Assembly (NCBI GenBank): GCA_019638805.1
Contig: JAHBTA010000001.1
Coordinates: 62,001 to 126,000 of the forward strand
From: Microbacteriaceae bacterium
Lineage (GTDB): Bacteria > Actinomycetota > Actinomycetes > Actinomycetales > Microbacteriaceae
Direction: 5' to 3'
Length of the DNA stretch: 64,000 bases
Part shown: in pieces, positions 42,625 through 51,124 of the stretch
Layout of the letters: each line of letters begins with the position of its first letter
Position numbering within the stretch: position 1 is the stretch's first letter
Notes under the pieces: generated by a model
The model's database searches: none
What the model was told of the DNA's origin: nothing
What the model saw: only the letters and a program-made list of their open reading frames with translations
Position numbers and translations under genes: made by a program

Positions 42625-42691
42625 GGTGCTCAACCCGTTAGGTGCTCAGCCCCAAGAGCTGCTCAACCCCGCAAGCTGCTCAACCCCGCCA
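42625..42691. repeat. Four 16-17-bp tandem units at a gene 3' end
   Basis: Units at 42625, 42641, 42658 and 42675, each with GSTGCTCARCCC. The last holds the stop codon (42680-42682) of the 145-aa gene; the others are untranslated. Confidence 0.75.
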
Positions 42692-43117
42692 GGGCAGGAA
42701 CGCGCTCACGAGCGGTGAGGCCACGACGTAGGCGGCGACCGTCCCGAGCAGGGACTCGCCCACATCGCTGCCGAACCCGGGACCGCGGTACGCCGGATCG
42801 CCCAGCGAGTCCTCGAGACGGCCGGGCTGACGCGACTCGACGCGCACCGCGGCACGGGCCAGGGTGGCCGGCTCGCTCGAGAGCGGACGCTCCCCGGTTC
42901 CGGCGCCCTTGCTGAGCTCCTCGTAGACGACCGCGCGCTGCTCTTCGGTCAGGCGCGCGAAGGCCTCGTGGTGCACGGCCTCGATGGTTTCGGGCGGCGC
43001 GGTGCGCAACAGGTACCGGTATCCCTCGATCGCGCGCTCGTCGTCAGCGGGTGACGAGGAGTGCGGTTCGGGCTCCGGTGCTTCCCTGACCCCGAAGAGC
43101 CGATCCAGGAATCCCAT
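42680..43117 (-). CDS. Conserved hypothetical protein, 145 aa
   Basis: Begins MGFLDRLFG, an amphipathic start seen in small membrane-peripheral proteins. The middle is helical and acidic (ERAIEGYRYLLRTAPPETIEAVHHEAFARLTEEQRAVVYEEL split over two helices), followed by a Gly-rich C-terminal part with a short hydrophobic stretch (LLGTVAAYVVASPLVSAFL). GGAGG lies eight bases before the ATG. Family unknown to me. The stop codon lies in a tandem repeat. Confidence 0.75.
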   Translation of the reverse strand: MGFLDRLFGVREAPEPEPHSSSPADDERAIEGYRYLLRTAPPETIEAVHHEAFARLTEEQRAVVYEELSKGAGTGERPLSSEPATLARAAVRVESRQPGRLEDSLGDPAYRGPGFGSDVGESLLGTVAAYVVASPLVSAFLPWRG

Positions 43118-43140
43118 GCTGTGTGCCTCCGCGGTGCACG

Positions 43141-44676
43141 CTACGTGGGCCGTCTGGACGGGTCCTGGATACCGGCTGGCAGGCTCAGCAGACCTCCGAC
43201 GAGCAACTCCCGCAACTGCGGGGCGAGCTCGGCCGCGAGCGCGACCGGGTCCGCCTCGAGCAGGCCGGCCACGGCATCCACGATCGCCTGCGTGCTCAGC
43301 TCGCCGTCGCAGGCGCCCACGACGGCCGCGAGAGCGGTGCCCGCGCGCACCTCGCGCCGGAAGCCGCCGCCCTGCCGCAGGACGATGACGCTCGGGTGCT
43401 CCTCACCCGGCCAGTGACTGCGCTCCTCGGTCACGTCCGGAGCGACGGTCATGGGCAGCCGCAGCAGCGCGGCATCGTCGAGCGCGGTCACCGCGTCGTG
43501 AGCGGCGAGCGCCGCGGCGAGGTGCGCGCCGAGCCCGCCGGGCTCCGCGCCGAGCGGGGTGCCGATTCGCTCGGCCCGCCGCAGGGTGCGCTCGCCCGAG
43601 GGCCTGCGCAGCAGCAGGTAACCGAAGCCGACCCCCTCGACACCGCGCGCGGCGAAGTCGTCGAGCCAGGCATCCACCAGCTCCTCGTATCCGGGGGCGC
43701 CGGGGCGCGTTCCCCCGTCGCGGATCCAGGTCTCGGCGTACTGCGCCGGGTCCTGTCGCTCGCGCTCGATGATCCAGGCGTCGAGGCCGCCCGTATCGCA
43801 CCAGGCCAGCACGCGTTCGAGGCCGTCCCGGCCGTCGCGATACTCCCAGTTCCCCAGCAGCTGAGCGATGCCGCCGGGTTCGAGGTGGCCGGCCATCCCC
43901 GTGACGAGCTGCTCGACGATGGCGTCGCCCACCGCACCGCCGTCGCGGTACTCGTACGCGGGCACGCCGGGGCGGCGCGGGGTCACGACGAACGGCGGGT
44001 TGCTCAGGACTCGATCGAATCTCTCGCCCGCAACCGGCGCGAAGAGGCTCCCGTGCCGGAGTTCCACTCCTGAGATGTCGTTCAGCGCGACGTTGAGCTC
44101 GGCGGTCTCGAGGGCGCGGTGCGAGATGTCGGTCGCGACCACGCGGGTCGCCACGCGCGCCAGGTGCATGGCCTGGATGCCGCACCCGGTCCCCAGGTCC
44201 AGTGCGCTCCCGACGGGGCCGGGCAGCGAGAGCCCGCTGAGAGTCGCCGTTGCTCCGCCCACCCCGAGCACGTGGTCGGTGCGAAGGGCGCCGCCCGTGA
44301 CGAGCTCGCCCGGATCGCTCACGATCCACCACTGACCCGCGCCCTGCGCATCGATGAACGAGTACGGGCGCAGATCGCGGGCCGGTGCGACCGGATCGCC
44401 GCCGTGCACGAGCCCGAGCGCGACCGCGCCGGCCGCGCCGAGCGAGGGCAGCGCGTGATCGAGGTCGGCGCGGGGCAGGTCCAGACCGAGCACGAAGAGC
44501 CGGGCGAGCACGGCGGCGGGTGCATCCGAGTCGGCGAGGGCGCGGCGGGCGGCGACGCGGTCGCCCCGCTCGAGCGCTGCCTCCGCTTCGGCGCCCCAGA
44601 GCGAGGTCAGGTGCTCGACGGTGAAGCGCGCCGCCTCGAGGTCGGAACGCAGCGCGCGGACGGCGACGGCATCCAT
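43141..44676 (-). CDS. Class I SAM-dependent methyltransferase (DUF7059/DUF7782-like)
   Basis: 511 aa. A helical N-terminal domain is followed by a Rossmann methyltransferase with LDLGTGCGIQAMHLA, VVATDISHRAL and the NPPFVV motif of N6-adenine/N5-glutamine-type enzymes. A C-terminal accessory domain of about 150 residues follows. The relation to PrmC/RsmC suggests rRNA or protein methylation; target unknown. The ATG at 44676 is used; an ATG four codons upstream is possible. Confidence 0.85.
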   Translation of the reverse strand: MDAVAVRALRSDLEAARFTVEHLTSLWGAEAEAALERGDRVAARRALADSDAPAAVLARLFVLGLDLPRADLDHALPSLGAAGAVALGLVHGGDPVAPARDLRPYSFIDAQGAGQWWIVSDPGELVTGGALRTDHVLGVGGATATLSGLSLPGPVGSALDLGTGCGIQAMHLARVATRVVATDISHRALETAELNVALNDISGVELRHGSLFAPVAGERFDRVLSNPPFVVTPRRPGVPAYEYRDGGAVGDAIVEQLVTGMAGHLEPGGIAQLLGNWEYRDGRDGLERVLAWCDTGGLDAWIIERERQDPAQYAETWIRDGGTRPGAPGYEELVDAWLDDFAARGVEGVGFGYLLLRRPSGERTLRRAERIGTPLGAEPGGLGAHLAAALAAHDAVTALDDAALLRLPMTVAPDVTEERSHWPGEEHPSVIVLRQGGGFRREVRAGTALAAVVGACDGELSTQAIVDAVAGLLEADPVALAAELAPQLRELLVGGLLSLPAGIQDPSRRPT

Positions 44677-44732
44677 GACGACATTCAACCGCGTGCCGCG
44701 CGGTCGCCCGCGCTATGTCTACACTGTCCACA

Positions 44733-45374
44733 ATGTCGGAACCCGCTGGCGCCGCCCAGACGCGCGCCACCTACCGCCACGGCGACCTGCGCCAGGCGCT
44801 GCTCGACGCCGGGATCGCGATGGCGCGGGAGGGCGGGCCGGACGCGGTCGTACTGCGCGAGGCCACCCGCCGCGCCGGTGTCTCACCGAACGCGGCCTAC
44901 CGGCACTTCGCCGATCGCGAGGCGCTCGTGGCGGCCGTGAGCGACGCGGCCGCGGGCGAATCCGCCGCGGCGATCGAGGCCGAGTGGGACGCCGTGCCGC
45001 CCGGCTCATCCGCCGAGACCGCACGGGCGCACCTGCGCGCCGTCGGGACCGGATACCTGCGGTTCGCCCGCGACGAGCCCGGCTTGTTCCGTGCGGCCTA
45101 CACGGTCTCCCGCGACCTCAGCCAGGCGTACAGCCCCGGCAAGGCCGGCCCCGGTGGGCGCACGCCCTTCGAGCTGCTCTCGGTCGCGCTCGACGAACTG
45201 GTCGCGGCCGGCGTCCTGCCTGCCGAGCGGAGACCCGGCGCCGAGTTCAGCGCGTGGTCGGCCGTGCACGGGCTCGCGATGCTCGCCCTGGAGGGTCCGC
45301 TGCGCGGGCTTGACGAGGCCGCGCTGCAGCGGGCGGGCCGGGCAGCGATCGCCATGGTCGAGCGCGGGCTCTGA
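44733..45374 (+). CDS. TetR/AcrR regulator, WHG-type
   Basis: 213 aa. HTH at about 40-66 (LREATRRAGVSPNAAYRHFADREAL); WHG-like C-terminal segment AWSAVHGLAMLALEG. The second ATG (44733) is chosen because TACACT ends seven bases before it. Possible targets are itself, the adjacent methyltransferase (divergent) or FBP downstream. Confidence 0.87.
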   Translation: MSEPAGAAQTRATYRHGDLRQALLDAGIAMAREGGPDAVVLREATRRAGVSPNAAYRHFADREALVAAVSDAAAGESAAAIEAEWDAVPPGSSAETARAHLRAVGTGYLRFARDEPGLFRAAYTVSRDLSQAYSPGKAGPGGRTPFELLSVALDELVAAGVLPAERRPGAEFSAWSAVHGLAMLALEGPLRGLDEAALQRAGRAAIAMVERGL

Positions 45375-45412
45375 GCGCGCGCGGGCACGGGATGCCTAGG
45401 CTGGTGCCCAGC

Positions 45413-45904
45413 ATGAGACCGCTCACCGAAGCCGCCATCCGCGAATCGATCGTCAACGCGGGCCCGGGCGAAGCCGAGCAGATCCCCATGCCCGGCCTGC
45501 ACGAGGTCATGTGGGATGACCGCGAGTACCTCGGCTGGCGCGACCCGGGCGCCCCGCAGCGCGGCTACCTGGTGGCCTGGCACGGCGAAACCCCGGTCGG
45601 CATCGTGCTGCGGGCCGCCGGCACCCGCCTGCAGGCGGGCTCGGCGATCTGCTCGCTGTGCAACACCCCGCAGCCCGGCAACCAGGTCACAATGTTCTCG
45701 GCGGCGCTGGCCGGCGAGAAGGGGCGGCGCGGCGACACCGTGGGCACCTACATCTGCGCCGACCTGTCGTGCTCGCTGCTCATCCGCATGGCGCCCCCGC
45801 AGTACGAAGCGCAGCCGGCCCCGGATGTCGTGGTCGCCGCGCGCGCGGAGGGCCTGCGCTCGCGCGTTGCCGCCTTCACGGATCGCGTGCTGCACGCCGC
45901 CTGA
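45413..45904 (+). CDS. FBP (elongation factor G-binding, FusB-like) protein
   Basis: 163 aa. C-terminal treble-clef zinc finger with Cys80, Cys83, Cys115, Cys120 (CSLCNT...CADLSC), as in FusB/FBP proteins that bind EF-G and free it from stalled ribosomes. N-terminal helical part PLTEAAIRESIVNAGPGEA fits. TAGGCT stands ten bases before the ATG. It could affect fusidic-acid tolerance; that is a family property, not shown here. Confidence 0.85.
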   Translation: MRPLTEAAIRESIVNAGPGEAEQIPMPGLHEVMWDDREYLGWRDPGAPQRGYLVAWHGETPVGIVLRAAGTRLQAGSAICSLCNTPQPGNQVTMFSAALAGEKGRRGDTVGTYICADLSCSLLIRMAPPQYEAQPAPDVVVAARAEGLRSRVAAFTDRVLHAA

Positions 45905-45947
45905 CGCGGGTCGGCGCTGGGGCGGCCGGCCGCATCCGCGAGATTCC

Positions 45948-45996
45948 TGACGCAATGTGCAGTGATGCGCGTGCTTCTGCTGCCAATTGGGTCAGA
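45948..45996 (+). terminator. Weak interrupted hairpin between convergent genes
   Basis: CTGAC...GTCAG outer arms and GCAG...CTGC inner arms in the 87-base gap between FBP and the convergent SRPBCC gene. Confidence 0.35.
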
Positions 45997-46450
45997 TATC
46001 TGCGAGCAGCCCGGCCAGCACCCGCCGCATGTACCGCGCCCAGAACAGGCGCACGATGAGGCGCACGATCCAGCCGCGCTTGGGCTGCGCGTGGAAGGTG
46101 TAGCGCCAGCGGATGCGCGTGCCCTCGGGGACCAGGACGAAGTCCCAGTCCGCCTCGGCGTATGCCACGAGGGCGGAGAACGACCCGGTGAAATCGGTGA
46201 GGCGGTAGCGGAAGGAGCGCGGCGCATCCACCTCGGTCAGGCGCTCGACGACGGTCCCGCCGTCGGAGAGGATCAGCTTGCGGCTCTGGCCGGGAGCGTC
46301 CCAGGCGCCGGTGACCTCCTCGACCCTGACCACCGCAGGCAGCGGGCCGAACTTCGGGTAGTACCGCACCGGGTCGGCGCCCGTGACGAACTCGAAGGCG
46401 CGCTTGGCCGGTGCGGGCGCGTAGCCCTCGGTTCGGGCTGACGAGGCCAT
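45992..46450 (-). CDS. SRPBCC-fold protein
   Basis: 152 aa. Pattern of the START/SRPBCC helix-grip fold: an N-terminal strand, then VRVEEVTGAWDAPGQSRKL, SFRYRLTDFTGSF and WRYTFHAQPKRGW, and a long C-terminal helix (LIVRLFWARYMRRVLAGLL) that closes the cavity. Such proteins bind or transform hydrophobic ligands. It follows the 57-aa membrane protein on the same strand after 16 bases. Confidence 0.85.
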   Translation of the reverse strand: MASSARTEGYAPAPAKRAFEFVTGADPVRYYPKFGPLPAVVRVEEVTGAWDAPGQSRKLILSDGGTVVERLTEVDAPRSFRYRLTDFTGSFSALVAYAEADWDFVLVPEGTRIRWRYTFHAQPKRGWIVRLIVRLFWARYMRRVLAGLLADI

Positions 46451-46466
46451 GGCGGTCGGGGTGGGG

Positions 46467-46640
46467 TCAGTCGAACTTCTCGAGGAGGTGGAACGGGACG
46501 CCCAGCGCCACCGCGATCGCGGCGAGTCCGCCGCCGAAGAGCAGGTAGTCCCAGCCGGGGCCGGCGTCGAAGGCGTACCCCATCAGCAGCAGGCCGCCCA
46601 CGAAGAGTGCGAACACGACGAGGAACGCGAAGACCTTCAT
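46467..46640 (-). CDS. Small two-helix membrane protein, 57 aa
   Basis: Two hydrophobic segments (KVFAFLVVFALFVGGLLLMG and LLFGGGLAAIAVALGVPFHLL) joined by AFDAGPGWDY. TAGGGT ends six bases before the ATG, as in other leaderless genes here, and the codon bias is normal. It is upstream of the SRPBCC gene and probably shares its transcript. Function unknown. Confidence 0.75.
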   Translation of the reverse strand: MKVFAFLVVFALFVGGLLLMGYAFDAGPGWDYLLFGGGLAAIAVALGVPFHLLEKFD

Positions 46641-46682
46641 GGCTTCACCCTATCGCCGGGGTGGCGTGGAAGAGTTCTTCGC

Positions 46683-47129
46683 ATGAGCACGTTCACGACC
46701 ACCCTCCTGGCCACCGGCGGCAACAACGTGGGCATCGAGATCCCGGATGCGGTGGTCGCCGAACTCGGCGGCAAACGCGTTCCCGTGCGCATCACCTTGA
46801 ACGGCGGCTACACCTACACCAGCACGACCGCGGTCATGCGCGTACTGAACCTCGTGGGGCTCAACGCCGAGCATCGGGCCGCGTCCGGTTTCGGCGCCGG
46901 TGACACCGTCGAGGTCACCATGGTGCACGATGACGCCCCGCGTGTCGTCGAGGTGCCCGAGGCGCTCGCGGCCGCGCTCGCCTCCGACCCGGTCGCCGCC
47001 GGGGCGTGGGAGCGGCTGCCCTACAGCCACCGCAAGGAGCACGCGAGGGCGATCACCGAGGCCAAGGCGGAGGAGACCCGCCAGCGCCGTGTGCAGAAGG
47101 CGCTCGCGATGCTGCGCGGTGAGGCCTGA
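46683..47129 (+). CDS. YdeI/OmpD-associated (DUF1905-type) protein
   Basis: 148 aa. N-terminal DUF1905 barrel (VVAELGGKRVPVRITLNG, GLNAEHRAASGFGAGDTVEV) and the C-terminal OmdA helix-turn: ERLPYSHRKEHARAITEAK then RRVQKALAMLR. The role of the family is unclear; some members affect peptide or stress resistance. ATG at 46683 is the family start. Confidence 0.87.
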   Translation: MSTFTTTLLATGGNNVGIEIPDAVVAELGGKRVPVRITLNGGYTYTSTTAVMRVLNLVGLNAEHRAASGFGAGDTVEVTMVHDDAPRVVEVPEALAAALASDPVAAGAWERLPYSHRKEHARAITEAKAEETRQRRVQKALAMLRGEA

Positions 47130-47146
47130 GCGGCCGGGTCGGAAAC

Positions 47147-49024
47147 TCAGAGCCGCAGAGCCTGCGCCGGCTGGATGCGGCTCGCCCGCACCGCCGCAAC
47201 GGCACCGCCCAGCGCCCCCACGACCACTCCCCCGACCAGGGCCAGCGGCGCGGTGAGAGGTTCCAAGACCGGAGCCCAGCGATTGAGGATCGTGATCGCG
47301 AGGATCACGAGTGTGCCGCCCAGCAGACCCACGATGCCGCCGACGCACCCGACCATCACCGCCTCGGTCAGAATGAGCGCGGCGATGTGCCGGCGACGGG
47401 CCCCGACTGCCCGTCGCAACCCGAGCTCGGCCTGACGCTCCAGCACCGCCACGGTCATGGCGTTGGCCAGCCCGAGAGTGGATGCGAGGGCGGCCACCGC
47501 GGTGAAGGCGAGCAGCGTCGCGAACACGTCGGACTCGACTTCGCCGCGCAGGGTGCCGGGGTCGACCGGCGCGAAGACCTCGATCGCCTCCGGGCGCACC
47601 GGGTCGATCACGAACGGCACCTGGCCGGCGATCTGCTGGGCGGCGCCCGGTCCGGCCGCGATGACCGCGATCCGCCGCACCGGCGGTGTGCGACCGAGGT
47701 CGACGACGCGATCCGGATCGAGCAGCACCACGGAACCGAGCAGCTCGGGCCAGCGAGGCGAACGCGCGATCACCCCGGTCACCTCGACCTGTACCCCGTC
47801 GAGCAGCACGACAGAACCGGGCCCCAGCTGCACGCCCAGCTGCCCGGCCAGGTTCGCCCCGACGAGGGCGCCGTCGGAGGGTGCGGGCCGACCGCCCTCG
47901 AGGGTGAGGAGCGCGGCGGCGGGGAGGGCCGCATCCGCTCGGAAGACCGGTATGGTCAGCCGCGGGCGACCGGCGATCGCGCCGATCGCGTGCGGGCCCT
48001 CGTCGTCGACGATGCTCGCCTCCTCCACGCCGGGCAGTTCGCGCAGACGCCCCGCAAGGTCTGTCGCCTCCTGAGCGACGGATGCCTCTCCCGGGGTCCA
48101 CTGCGCCGTCACGTCGCGATTGGCGTGCGCGTCGAAGGTCGCCGAGACCTGGGCGCGGGCGGAGGTGGCGACCCCCGAGGATCCCACCGCGAGCCCAACA
48201 GCCACCGCGACCGCGAGAAGGAGCCCGGCGGTCCGGCCGCGGCGCGCGGCGAGGGAGCCGGCAGCGTCGACGATCAGATCGCGAACGCGGAGCGTCGACG
48301 CGCGGCCGGGAGGAGACGCCACGGATGCCGGTGCATGGTCGGCAACGTCGGCACGGTCGCCCTCTGTTTCGACCACCCGGCCGTCGCGCAGGCGGATGCG
48401 GCGGTCGGCCCGAGCGGCAACCTCCGGCGAGTGGGTCACCAGCACGACGGTCGTCCCCTCGCCGACGAGTCCCTCGAGGGCGTCGACGACCCGCTCGGCA
48501 TTGCCGGAGTCGAGATTGCCGGTGGGCTCGTCCGCGAGCACGACGGGACTGCCCGTCGCGAGCGCGCGAGCGATGGCGACGCGCTGACGCTCCCCGCCCG
48601 AGAGCAGATGCGCGGGCTGCGCCGCGAGCACCCCGATGCCCAGTCGTTCCAGGGCGTCCCGCGCTCTGGCATCCCGCTCCGCCCTCGGAACACCGCGGTA
48701 CAGCAATCCGAGCCCGACGCTATCGAGCACCGGCCGGCGATCCAGGAGGTGGAACCCCTGGAAGACGAACGAGAAGGTGTCGGACCGGCAGCGCGCGAGT
48801 CCGTCGTCGTCGAGATCCGCGACCGGGATGCCGTTCACGGCGTAGCGCCCGCTGTCCGGACGCTCCAAGAGCCCCACGACATTGAGCAGGGTCGACTTGC
48901 CGCCGCCGGACGGCCCCACGATGGCGAGGAAGCCACCCGGAGCCACGTCGAGGTCCACGCCGGCGAGCGCCCTCACCTCGGGCGGGCCGGGGAAGGTGCG
49001 CCCGGCTCCCCGGAGCCGCAGCAT
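47147..49024 (-). CDS. MacB-type ABC transporter (ATPase fused to FtsX permease)
   Basis: 625 aa. Residues 1-220 form the ATPase: GPSGGGKST at 37-45, VFQGFHLLDRR, LSGGERQRVAIARA, LADEPTGNLD, H-loop VTHSPE. The permease follows: helix at about 260-280 (AGLLLAVAVAVGLAVGSSGV), an extracellular domain, then three C-terminal helices with ERQAELGLRRAVGARRRHI. This is MacB architecture. It works with the peptidoglycan-binding adaptor encoded just upstream (TGATG junction), so it probably exports or extracts a substrate across the thick wall. Confidence 0.9.
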   Translation of the reverse strand: MLRLRGAGRTFPGPPEVRALAGVDLDVAPGGFLAIVGPSGGGKSTLLNVVGLLERPDSGRYAVNGIPVADLDDDGLARCRSDTFSFVFQGFHLLDRRPVLDSVGLGLLYRGVPRAERDARARDALERLGIGVLAAQPAHLLSGGERQRVAIARALATGSPVVLADEPTGNLDSGNAERVVDALEGLVGEGTTVVLVTHSPEVAARADRRIRLRDGRVVETEGDRADVADHAPASVASPPGRASTLRVRDLIVDAAGSLAARRGRTAGLLLAVAVAVGLAVGSSGVATSARAQVSATFDAHANRDVTAQWTPGEASVAQEATDLAGRLRELPGVEEASIVDDEGPHAIGAIAGRPRLTIPVFRADAALPAAALLTLEGGRPAPSDGALVGANLAGQLGVQLGPGSVVLLDGVQVEVTGVIARSPRWPELLGSVVLLDPDRVVDLGRTPPVRRIAVIAAGPGAAQQIAGQVPFVIDPVRPEAIEVFAPVDPGTLRGEVESDVFATLLAFTAVAALASTLGLANAMTVAVLERQAELGLRRAVGARRRHIAALILTEAVMVGCVGGIVGLLGGTLVILAITILNRWAPVLEPLTAPLALVGGVVVGALGGAVAAVRASRIQPAQALRL

Positions 49025-50127
49025 CAGCCGACCTTCACGCGGTCGCCGGGTCGCAACGCGTCGGGCTCAACGGGTTCGATCGCGCTGACTCCGGCCAATG
49101 CGGCGAGTTCGTGCACCCGGATCTCCTCGCGGTTGCCGTCATCATCGATCCGGATCACCACCGGATCGTTGGACCCACGGGGCGACAGCGCGACGCTCGG
49201 CACGAGGAGCGCGTCATCCTCCACGAGATCGAGAGTGATGACCGCCAGGACGTCAGCACCCATCAACTCGGAGGGGAGCGAACCCTCGGTCGGGCGAAAG
49301 ACGACCCGCGCCTGACCAGACTCGGGGTCGACTGCGCCAACCCCGGCGACTTCCGCGTCGATCGGGGCGCCGTCGCGGAGTCGCAGTTCGACGGTCATCT
49401 CCGTCGTGAGCCGTGGCACGGTCGCGTCGGGGATCATGGCGGAAGCGACGAGTGGCCCCGCGGTGACCACGAGTCGCGCGTCCTCCCCCGCCGCGCCCAC
49501 GGGCGGAGCCTCGGCGAGTTGTGCGGGGAAAGCGGGGATGACCGCGAACTCGGTTGCGGGCGCCCCCTCCGGTGGGTCGTAGCCCAGGGCGCGATATAGG
49601 CGCGCAAGCGCCTGGGCCGTGCCCGCGCCGAAGCGGCCGTCCACCTCGACCGGGTAGCCTGCGGCGTTCAGCGCCTTCTGCAGCGCGCGCACATCGGCCC
49701 CCTTGGTTCCGGGACCGAGATCGCGGTACAGCGGAAAGGCCCCGGCGATCGCGATCACCGGTCGACCGTTGACCTCGATGGCGGGACGGCCCTGCGTGAG
49801 GGAGCCCCCGTCGGCGATGGGGCGCGCGGTGATCACGCTGGGTCCCGTTCCGACCGGGAGGGGCAGTTCGACGCGGCTGACGCGTTCCACGGTCCCGTTC
49901 ACGGTCAGGGTGTCGGCGAGGTCGCCACGTTCCACCTGCGCCGTCACGTCGCCGGGATCGGGGGCGGAAGCCGCAGCCTCGCGTTGCTGGGGCGATTCGA
50001 AGAGTCCCGCGAGCATCCACCCGGAGGCGACCAGGGCCGCGCCGGCGACCAGAAGGGCGGCCACCCGCAGACCGGCGTGACGCCGGCGCGGCCCCGCACC
50101 GGCCTCACTCGGGGGCCGGTGGCGCAT
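49024..50127 (-). CDS. Membrane-fusion-like adaptor with peptidoglycan-binding domain
   Basis: 367 aa. N-terminal membrane anchor at 20-42; a HlyD/MacA-like beta region starting VTAQVERGDLADTLTVNGTV; a PG_binding_1 domain at about 137-182 (LGPGTKGADVRALQKALNAAG, GRFGAGTAQAL); then barrel domains to the end. In Gram-positive bacteria such adaptors link MacB-type ABC proteins to the wall. It overlaps the upstream lipoprotein gene by 23 bases. Confidence 0.88.
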   Translation of the reverse strand: MRHRPPSEAGAGPRRRHAGLRVAALLVAGAALVASGWMLAGLFESPQQREAAASAPDPGDVTAQVERGDLADTLTVNGTVERVSRVELPLPVGTGPSVITARPIADGGSLTQGRPAIEVNGRPVIAIAGAFPLYRDLGPGTKGADVRALQKALNAAGYPVEVDGRFGAGTAQALARLYRALGYDPPEGAPATEFAVIPAFPAQLAEAPPVGAAGEDARLVVTAGPLVASAMIPDATVPRLTTEMTVELRLRDGAPIDAEVAGVGAVDPESGQARVVFRPTEGSLPSELMGADVLAVITLDLVEDDALLVPSVALSPRGSNDPVVIRIDDDGNREEIRVHELAALAGVSAIEPVEPDALRPGDRVKVG

Positions 50128-50962
50128 GCGTGCTGATGATCTCGGCGACCTTCTCTCGGTGCTCGGTCACCACGGCCTCGATCCGCAGCAGAGCATCCGC
50201 GTTGCTGCGCACCAGCTCCGCCTCCTTGTCCCAGAGGGACTCGTAGAACGTCGTGATGTACCCGGAGCTGTCGCGGCACTCCGCGTCGGCGGTGGCATAG
50301 CGGATCTCTTCGGCGGAGGGGATTCCGTTCGGGTCGCTCAGGTCCAGGGTCTCGATCAGCCAGATGCTCGGCATGTCCCGTGGGGTCGCGGGCAGATCCG
50401 GGATGCCCACGTCTCCCATGCAGTCGTGCCACTGTCGCCCGGCGTCCTGCACTCCCCCGTCCTGTTCCGCTGCGTCGTACGCCTGGAACGCGAGTTCGTT
50501 CGCGAACTGAGCCTCACCCGGAAGGTCGGGCAGCTCGGTCGCCCGAACCTCCTCGCGACAGCGAGACATCGCCGCGACCTCGTCGTCACCGATCTCCCGG
50601 TACGCCCACGCCGTCCATGCCGCGGCACCCGGATCGAGGACCGGGGAACTGCGGTACCCGTACTCCTGCGCAATCCGCGTGTTGAAGATGCGGATGCCCA
50701 CCGGGCTCGATGTCTCCCGATACGCCGCGTCGGTGTCGCGCCAGGGAACATCCCAGGCGAACCCGGCTGCCGCCATGCAGGGGCCCATGAGCAGGGTCTC
50801 CGCATAGTTCGCCGCGATGTCGTTGGAATCCATGAACCGGTCCAGCGGCATGACCCAGCGGTCTACGTCCTGCTCGGGCAGCTCGATCGGCGATTCTGGC
50901 GCCGAGCATCCGGACACTCCGCCCACCAGCAGGAGGCACGCCACCACGCCGACTCGGCTCAC
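50105..50962 (-). CDS. Operon-specific lipoprotein, 285 aa
   Basis: Signal peptide (VVACLLLVGGVSGC) with the lipobox Cys at residue 19. The mature part is acidic and helical, rich in Trp and Tyr, and has at least four further Cys (GPCMAAAG, SRCREEV, HDCMGD, AECRDSSG), probably two disulfides. No known family recognised. GTG 50962 overlaps the stop of a 24-codon ORF (GTGA). As a secreted lipoprotein heading a MacB-type operon it could be an accessory or immunity-like component. Confidence 0.82.
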   Translation of the reverse strand: MSRVGVVACLLLVGGVSGCSAPESPIELPEQDVDRWVMPLDRFMDSNDIAANYAETLLMGPCMAAAGFAWDVPWRDTDAAYRETSSPVGIRIFNTRIAQEYGYRSSPVLDPGAAAWTAWAYREIGDDEVAAMSRCREEVRATELPDLPGEAQFANELAFQAYDAAEQDGGVQDAGRQWHDCMGDVGIPDLPATPRDMPSIWLIETLDLSDPNGIPSAEEIRYATADAECRDSSGYITTFYESLWDKEAELVRSNADALLRIEAVVTEHREKVAEIISTHAPPAPE

Positions 50963-51033
50963 GGATAGAAGCTCTCGAAGTAGGCAGAGGAGATCCAGTC
51001 GTTGTGTCCGGCGAGAACGCGTGAACGGTTCAT
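50959..51033 (-). CDS. 24-aa peptide ORF coupled to the lipoprotein gene
   Basis: ATG at 51033 has a textbook GGAGG five bases upstream (GGAGGTCTCC-ATG). The peptide begins MNRSRVLAGHND and ends WISSAYFESFYP: a basic N-terminus and an aromatic-rich C-terminus. Its TGA overlaps the GTG of the lipoprotein gene (GTGA), the same junction used between real genes here. It is either a signalling/bacteriocin-like peptide exported by the operon or a translated leader that controls it. Confidence 0.6.
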   Translation of the reverse strand: MNRSRVLAGHNDWISSAYFESFYP

Positions 51034-51094
51034 GGAGACCTCCGAGTTCGTCGTCGATAACTGCCGTCACGGCGCGAACGTGAGGATGAACCTT

Positions 51095-51114
51095 ACGCTA
51101 CTTATCCGTAGCGT
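51095..51114. promoter_or_regulatory. Palindrome upstream of the peptide-MacB operon
   Basis: ACGCTAC-TTATCC-GTAGCGT with perfect seven-base arms, 62 bases before the peptide ATG and 11 bases after the GNAT stop. It could be an operator of the operon or a weak terminator of the GNAT gene. Confidence 0.45.
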
Positions 51115-51124
51115 TGAGCGCAAG

